Below, piece by piece: positions 37,612 to 41,560 of a stretch of DNA of 41,560 nt. This stretch comes from DASRTE01 sp035656095. GTDB lineage: Bacteria > Actinomycetota > Actinomycetes > Jiangellales > Jiangellaceae. The stretch spans positions 1 through 41,560 of the forward strand of contig DASRTE010000072.1 of NCBI GenBank assembly GCA_035656095.1, written 5' to 3'. Below the pieces are notes generated by a model. The model saw nothing but the letters and a program-made list of their open reading frames with translations, made no database searches and had not been told where the DNA came from. Each line of letters starts with the position of its first letter. Position 1 is the first letter of the stretch. The position numbers were made by a program, and so were the translations under genes.

Positions 37612-39706
37612 CGTTGTCCTCCTGTCCTGGTATCAGCCGTAACCGCGGATGGCCGAAAAGCTGGTAGGCCACGAACGTTGCGCTGTCGCCCGTCCCCGCG
37701 TCCACGTTGTCGGCCGTGTATGTCGCGCGAATCCGGCGGAGTGCTTCGGCCACCGACGGCGCACCGTCGCCGCCGTACACCGAGGTGTAGAACTCGTCGG
37801 CGACCCGGCTCGCGACCTCGTCCTCGACGTTCCACAAGGCAGCCACGACCCCGGACGCACCGGCCCTGAGGAAGGCAGCGGCCAACCCCGCGTAGTCGCC
37901 GAGGGCCACCTGACCCTGCCCGACCTGGCAGGCGTTGAGGAACAGAAATGTCGGGCGCGGCATCGTGACAGCGTCGACGTGCTGAGGCTTGAGGTACTGC
38001 GGGCCGAAGGCTCCGTTCGACTTCGGTGCGAGCAGCACCAGACCCTGGTCGACGCCCTGCGGGTCGAACCGCCCGTGCAGGGCGACGTGCAACACGTCGG
38101 CGGCTGGCTCACCGCCGAGACAGTCGAGGACGTCACGGAAGACGGGCTCGACCACTGCTGTCCGCGGATATCGATCGGCGAGCGCGGCGGCCTCGGCCTC
38201 GGCGAACGGCAGTTGTGGCCAGCCCGTGACACCGACGTACTTCGCCGTGAGCACCGCGCGGTCGACGACGTCGACCCTTCGCCGCGGGACGGGCTTCGGC
38301 CGGGTGTCGGTGAGCGGCCAGCGCCCGAGCGCCACATGCGCGCCGAGGAACGGCGACGAACCGCCGAAGGGCGTCTCCAGCGGCGGGCTGAACGACGCGA
38401 GCTCCCACGGCACGTACGGCTCCTCGGTGAACAGCAGCACCGAGGCAGCCTCCGCCCGATCGGGCTGCTGCGCGACCGCTCGGATGGCCTCGCGCATGGC
38501 CGGTGGCACCGCGTCGCCGATCGTGCGGCCGGTCCCGACGAGGAAGGTGTACAGCGCATATCGGTCACTGGACATGGCGACCTCACGTCCGATGTCGGTC
38601 GTGAAGCTTCGCGGGTCCCCGAGGTTCTTTGCCCGCTCGGAGTCCGGGACCGTGACATCGGACGCCGCGGGATACGCGGCCCAGACGTACCGACCCGGCG
38701 CCGTGGAGTCCGCCCGGAACACGGCGAGCACGAGGTCGGGAGCATCCTCGGCGACCAGCGAGGTCAGGTCCAGCAGTTCGCGCTCACGCGTCTGCGGCTT
38801 CGTCGCGCTCGCCACGTCGTTCGGCGTCCGGACCGCGACGACGACCCGCCACGCGATCGCGACGACCACGCCGTCGCGGAGGTAGTGCACGCCGATGCGG
38901 CGCTCGTCCCCGAGATCGTCGCCGTCGAGGGCGGTGAACCGCACCGTCGCCGACGGGTGGGGATCACCGGCCGTGACGGCAAGCGAGAACCGAGAGTCGC
39001 CGTCGAGGCGCAGGGACTGCGGGTCGTGGGTCACCATCACGTCGACGCGCAGGTCGCCATCAGGGAGCTCGAAGGCCCCGGTACCGACGAGCGTCCGGTC
39101 CCGGCGGGGTGCGATACCGACCGTGACGTCGAAGGGTTGATCGATGACGACCACGTCCGGGGCGTCGACTCGCGGGTACGCCTCACGCCTCTTGGATACC
39201 GGCGCCGAGGCTGACGGCTCGCTGGCGGCTGCATCGACCCCGAAATCCGGCAACTCGATGTCCTCAGGCGATTCAAGGCCCCTGGTCGGAGGCGCGGCCG
39301 AGTCGGCATCCGAGCCTGCACTGCCGACCGCGGCTGCCACCGGCCAGAAGCCGGCAAAGACCCGCGAGCGGGCACGCTGCATTGCCTCCATCGCACCCGG
39401 CGGGATCGGCCCGCACGCCTCGATGTCGGCAGCGAGCGTGAACGGGTCACCGAGGTCGATGTGGTCCCAATTCGCCGATGTCAGCCGCTGCCACGACCCG
39501 GCCCTGGCCAGGGCGACGGACAGCCAGAACCGGACTCGGCCCGATGGTTCCCGGTCGACGAGGTGCTCGACATCCACGACGTGCGGCCTCACGTCGTGCC
39601 GGGCGAGCATCCGCGCGGCGTCGAAGCGCCGGCTCTCGTCGGCGTCCCGAAGGGCGATCCAGATCGCCTCGCGCTCGATGTTGTCGTTCAGGTCGGCAGC
39701 GCTCAT
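37604..39706 (-). CDS. CHAT-domain (caspase-like) protease
   Basis: A 700-residue protein. Residues 1-110 are helical and HEAT-like (AIWIALRDADESRRFDAARM). Residues ~110-180 form a disordered acidic linker, and ~185-310 a beta-rich region (VDVMVTHDPQSLRLDGDSRF). The C-terminal ~300 residues are the CHAT peptidase domain, with dyad His544 in VLHVALHGRFD and Cys593 in FLFLNACQVGQG, plus GLAAAFLRAGASGVVAALWN. Bacterial CHAT proteases, such as the one in gRAMP/Craspase systems, act in defence or regulated proteolysis. The ATG at 39706 overlaps the small upstream gene. No NACHT or TPR sensor is fused, so the sensing part is either the N-terminal region or the small protein. Confidence 0.88.
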   Translation of the reverse strand: MSAADLNDNIEREAIWIALRDADESRRFDAARMLARHDVRPHVVDVEHLVDREPSGRVRFWLSVALARAGSWQRLTSANWDHIDLGDPFTLAADIEACGPIPPGAMEAMQRARSRVFAGFWPVAAAVGSAGSDADSAAPPTRGLESPEDIELPDFGVDAAASEPSASAPVSKRREAYPRVDAPDVVVIDQPFDVTVGIAPRRDRTLVGTGAFELPDGDLRVDVMVTHDPQSLRLDGDSRFSLAVTAGDPHPSATVRFTALDGDDLGDERRIGVHYLRDGVVVAIAWRVVVAVRTPNDVASATKPQTRERELLDLTSLVAEDAPDLVLAVFRADSTAPGRYVWAAYPAASDVTVPDSERAKNLGDPRSFTTDIGREVAMSSDRYALYTFLVGTGRTIGDAVPPAMREAIRAVAQQPDRAEAASVLLFTEEPYVPWELASFSPPLETPFGGSSPFLGAHVALGRWPLTDTRPKPVPRRRVDVVDRAVLTAKYVGVTGWPQLPFAEAEAAALADRYPRTAVVEPVFRDVLDCLGGEPAADVLHVALHGRFDPQGVDQGLVLLAPKSNGAFGPQYLKPQHVDAVTMPRPTFLFLNACQVGQGQVALGDYAGLAAAFLRAGASGVVAALWNVEDEVASRVADEFYTSVYGGDGAPSVAEALRRIRATYTADNVDAGTGDSATFVAYQLFGHPRLRLIPGQEDNGG

Positions 39707-39981
39707 ATGTGTTCCTTCATCCGCTCCACCGCCGGCGCGAGGACCTCCAGCATGCGCACGTGCACCGCAAGCGCGCCCCGGTCGTCGACGACTTCGCCGT
39801 CGGCGGTCACCGAGGGGTTCGCGCCGGTCACGACGTGACTCGCCGTGCCGTACAGGTCCACGTACGAGTGGAGGTACAAGCGGGCGCCGGTGATACGTCC
39901 CGCGGCTCCGTCGCGTGCGACGCCGGCCGGATTGTCGGTCACGTAGGCGGCCGCGATCATCCCGGTCAGAACCCGCCCCAT
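39703..39981 (-). CDS. Small unknown protein at the head of the CHAT operon
   Basis: A 92-residue protein I do not recognise. It has a Gly/Ala-rich start (LTGMIAAAYVTDNPAGVARD), a strand-like middle (ARLYLHSYVDLYGTASHVVT), and an amphipathic C-terminal helix (ALAVHVRMLEVLAPAVERMK). There is no membrane helix or cysteine. The ATG at 39981 has GGGGGA just upstream; a GTG at 40008 would add nine residues but has no ribosome site. Its stop overlaps the CHAT start (ATGA), so the products are made together. An adaptor, inhibitor or sensor for the protease is a reasonable inference. Confidence 0.65.
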   Translation of the reverse strand: MGRVLTGMIAAAYVTDNPAGVARDGAAGRITGARLYLHSYVDLYGTASHVVTGANPSVTADGEVVDDRGALAVHVRMLEVLAPAVERMKEHI

Positions 39982-40114
39982 GCCGTCCCCCGAAAGCCCA
40001 TGCCCCACTGTGCTGTGACACGGCGCCGCCGGCAGCTGCGGTCGGCGTCTACCATGCCGGTGAGCCTATGCTCGTGCTCAGCAGGTCGAGCGTGAACGAC
40101 GGCGTGTGCCGTCC

Positions 40115-40131
40115 TCACCCGGGTCGGGTGA
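40115..40131 (+). promoter_or_regulatory. TCACCC-N5-GGGTGA operator, copy 3 (DUF6069 gene/CHAT operon)
   Basis: A perfect 6-5-6 inverted repeat with spacer GGGTC in the divergent gap between the CHAT operon and the DUF6069-like gene. It is 87 bp upstream of the latter and about 107-134 bp from the former. About 20 bases downstream lies CCGTAGG, a possible -10 region for the rightward gene. The site is 26 kb from the LuxR gene proposed to bind it. Confidence 0.58.
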
Positions 40132-40218
40132 AGACGGCACCCCCCGACTGCTCGACCGTAGGTGGTGACCCGAGCGTCGCGATCGGCGACATTGGAGACG
40201 AGTCATGGAAGGTCCGCC

Positions 40219-40689
40219 ATGAGCCACACCTCTCCGGCCGCTCCGAGTGGTGCCCCCGTCCACGCGGGCACCCTCTGGGCCGGTGGCGCGGCCACCGCAC
40301 TGGTGGCTGCCCTCATCGCGCTGGTCGGCATTCTGGTCGTCCGCGACCTGTTCGACACGCCGGTCATCTACCCGCCCGACGATGGTCTCTTCGGCTCGCA
40401 GACCACAGCACTCATGGTGTACGCCGCGGCCGCCGCACTGGCGGCAACGGCGCTGGTCCACGTTCTGATGCTGACGACCCCCCGAGCCCTGTCGTTCTTC
40501 GGCTGGATCATGGGACTGCTCACAATCGTCGTGACGCTCACCCCGTTCGTCACCGACGAGAGCATGGAGTCGAAGATCGGCAGTGCACTCATCTACCTGG
40601 TGATCGGTATCGCCATCACGTCCCTCATCTCCGGCGTCGCGCGTACCGCCCGGCGCCGAGCCGCCATCGGGGGGCGCCCCGGCGACTAG
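40219..40689 (+). CDS. DUF6069-like four-helix membrane protein
   Basis: A 156-residue membrane protein with a Pro/Ser-rich N terminus, then four helices: AATALVAALIALVGILVV, LMVYAAAAALAATALVHVLM, FFGWIMGLLTIVVTLTPF and ALIYLVIGIAITSLISGVA. The blocks RDLFDTPVIYPPDDG and TPRALSFFGWIMGL fit the actinobacterial DUF6069 family as I recall it. The ATG at 40219 has GGAAGG six bases upstream. Its gene is preceded by the same inverted repeat as the DUF6325, CMD/luxR and DUF7144 genes, suggesting co-regulation. Function unknown. Confidence 0.78.
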   Translation: MSHTSPAAPSGAPVHAGTLWAGGAATALVAALIALVGILVVRDLFDTPVIYPPDDGLFGSQTTALMVYAAAAALAATALVHVLMLTTPRALSFFGWIMGLLTIVVTLTPFVTDESMESKIGSALIYLVIGIAITSLISGVARTARRRAAIGGRPGD

Positions 40690-40739
40690 CACCGCGCTCG
40701 CAGCGCAGCACGCGAGAGCAGGACGATGGCATGGCCCCC

Positions 40740-41560
40740 TCAGCTGGCGACCTCGACAAATCGCACGTCGACCCGTTGCCCGGGAACGCGCTCCTGCTCG
40801 CGCGCCAGCATGGTGAGGGCCCGGACGTCGGCGGCGGTCGGCCTGGCCTGGTCGAGTGCGCGCGGCCATAGCCTGCGGCGCAGCACGACGGCCGTCTCCG
40901 CGCTGAACACCAATGACTGGCTGACGAAGTACATGACGGCGAAGATCCCGACGACGGCGGCGAAGCTGCCGTAGACGGCACCCGCGCCCGCAGTGGACAT
41001 CGCGACCAGCGTCGAGCCGCCTGAAATGATCGCGGCCGTGAGAAGCGCCCCGATGGCCGCCGCCGGCCACGCTGCTCGAAGCGAGATTCGGCGGACGATC
41101 AGCAGCCTCGCGGCCGTGACGAGGACGACGAAGATGACGGCGAACATGCCGAGGAAGCTCGCGGACCGCTCGACCAGGCCGGCGCCGGGCAGTGCCGCGA
41201 CCAGCAGGCCCGTGCCGGAGCCGACCACAGCGCCGAGGAGAACGACGAGCAGAACGAGCGCGTTGTAGGCATACCGCGCCACGAAGCCGCGCCGGTCGCG
41301 ATGACGGATGCCGACCAGATGGTTGAGGGTGACGTACGCCGACCCCACCACGCCGGTGCCCGCATAGAGCAGACCGAGGACGCCGACGACGTAGGGCCAG
41401 CCGGTGTCGGGCATCGACGCCAACCCCTCGGCCACGATGTCGTGGAACCGCTCGGGCACGATCTGGTCGATCAGGTCGTCACGCAGCGACGGATTGGCCT
41501 GGAGAATCCGCGAGGTCACGGCGACCACCAGCAGCATCGCGGGGAAGATGCTGAGGAATC
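40740..41560 (-). CDS. YihY/BrkB-family membrane protein (partial, 5' end outside the window)
   Basis: The visible ~273 C-terminal codons show the YihY/BrkB pattern: GLLYAGTGVVGSAYVTLNHL, NALVLLVVLLGAVVGSGTGL, VIFVVLVTAARLLIVRRI, and GAVYGSFAAVVGIFAVMYFV followed by SQSLVFSAETAVVLRRRLWP (normally GAxxxxxxxx). Six hydrophobic segments are seen. The frame is still open at base 41560, and upstream codons remain hydrophobic, so the ATG at 41537 is internal and the true start lies to the right. The family was once called ribonuclease BN but is now regarded as a membrane protein of unknown function. It is convergent with the DUF6069-like gene. Confidence 0.85.
   Translation of the reverse strand, partial: FLSIFPAMLLVVAVTSRILQANPSLRDDLIDQIVPERFHDIVAEGLASMPDTGWPYVVGVLGLLYAGTGVVGSAYVTLNHLVGIRHRDRRGFVARYAYNALVLLVVLLGAVVGSGTGLLVAALPGAGLVERSASFLGMFAVIFVVLVTAARLLIVRRISLRAAWPAAAIGALLTAAIISGGSTLVAMSTAGAGAVYGSFAAVVGIFAVMYFVSQSLVFSAETAVVLRRRLWPRALDQARPTAADVRALTMLAREQERVPGQRVDVRFVEVAS

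Noticed and set aside
37649..39214. 521-codon frame antisense to the CHAT protease
   Set aside because: Arg/Gly/Asp-rich shadow; the - strand frame carries the CHAT motifs and overlapping neighbours.
40690..40739. Small stem GCGCT-CGC-AGCGC between the DUF6069 and YihY genes as a terminator
   Set aside because: The stem is only five pairs with a three-base loop and no T-run; such stems are expected by chance at this GC content.

Overview
The window is GC-rich DNA with tightly packed genes, many GTG starts and 4-base stop/start overlaps (ATGA, GTGA). Together with FprA-type ferredoxin reductase and several small protein families typical of actinobacteria (SHOCT, DUF6325-like, DUF7144-like, DUF6069-like, GPGG-motif, MalT-like LuxR), this points to an Actinomycetota chromosome. 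The genus cannot be fixed from the sequence alone. No rRNA, tRNA, CRISPR array, insertion sequence or phage gene was seen.

Layout. 1-9.5 kb: a DedA-type membrane protein diverges from a one-piece SecDF. It is followed by a complete Na+/H+ antiporter operon, mrpA(B)CDEFG, with MrpA and MrpB fused and every later junction overlapping. 9.5-15 kb: a stress-type cluster (PLDc_N/SHOCT, SHOCT, DUF6325-like, cysteine-less carboxymuconolactone decarboxylase-like protein, a MalT-like LuxR ATPase regulator, DUF7144-like protein) and a broken bile acid:sodium symporter remnant. 15-17 kb: a PaaI-type thioesterase and fprA, followed by an unusually long hairpin.

17-33 kb: an aromatic catabolic region. An eleven-gene leftward operon encodes two-subunit hydroquinone 1,2-dioxygenase, a semialdehyde dehydrogenase, an NTF2-like protein, maleylacetate reductase, a complete Liv-type ABC importer and hydroxyquinol 1,2-dioxygenase. 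Two ring-cleavage routes (hydroquinone and hydroxyquinol) thus converge on maleylacetate and then 3-oxoadipate. A second leftward operon (CoA-transferase A and B, IclR regulator, MoxR ATPase) activates 3-oxoadipate. Both operons carry 15-bp GTTC-N7-GNAC sites resembling the remembered PcaR/PcaU operator. A CoxE-like VWA protein and a luciferase-like oxidoreductase lie between them.

33-41.5 kb: a GPGG-motif mini-protein behind a sigma-F/B-like promoter, a DUF305 metal-type protein, a SufR/ArsR-like regulator diverging from a DoxX protein, and a leaderless toxin-antitoxin pair (PIN-like DUF5615 toxin). Next comes a three-gene operon of a small unknown protein, a CHAT (caspase-like) protease and a serine alpha/beta-hydrolase, then a DUF6069-like protein and a YihY/BrkB protein cut by the window edge.

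The two most interesting observations are these. (1) A 17-bp inverted repeat, TCACCC-N5-GGGTGA, occurs four times, always between genes, in front of the DUF6325/SHOCT operon, between the CMD-like gene and luxR, in front of the DUF7144 gene, and between the CHAT operon and the DUF6069 gene. It is a candidate operator of an undescribed LuxR regulon of small stress and membrane proteins. (2) The small protein-CHAT protease-alpha/beta-hydrolase operon has the look of a protease-activated lipase or esterase conflict system.
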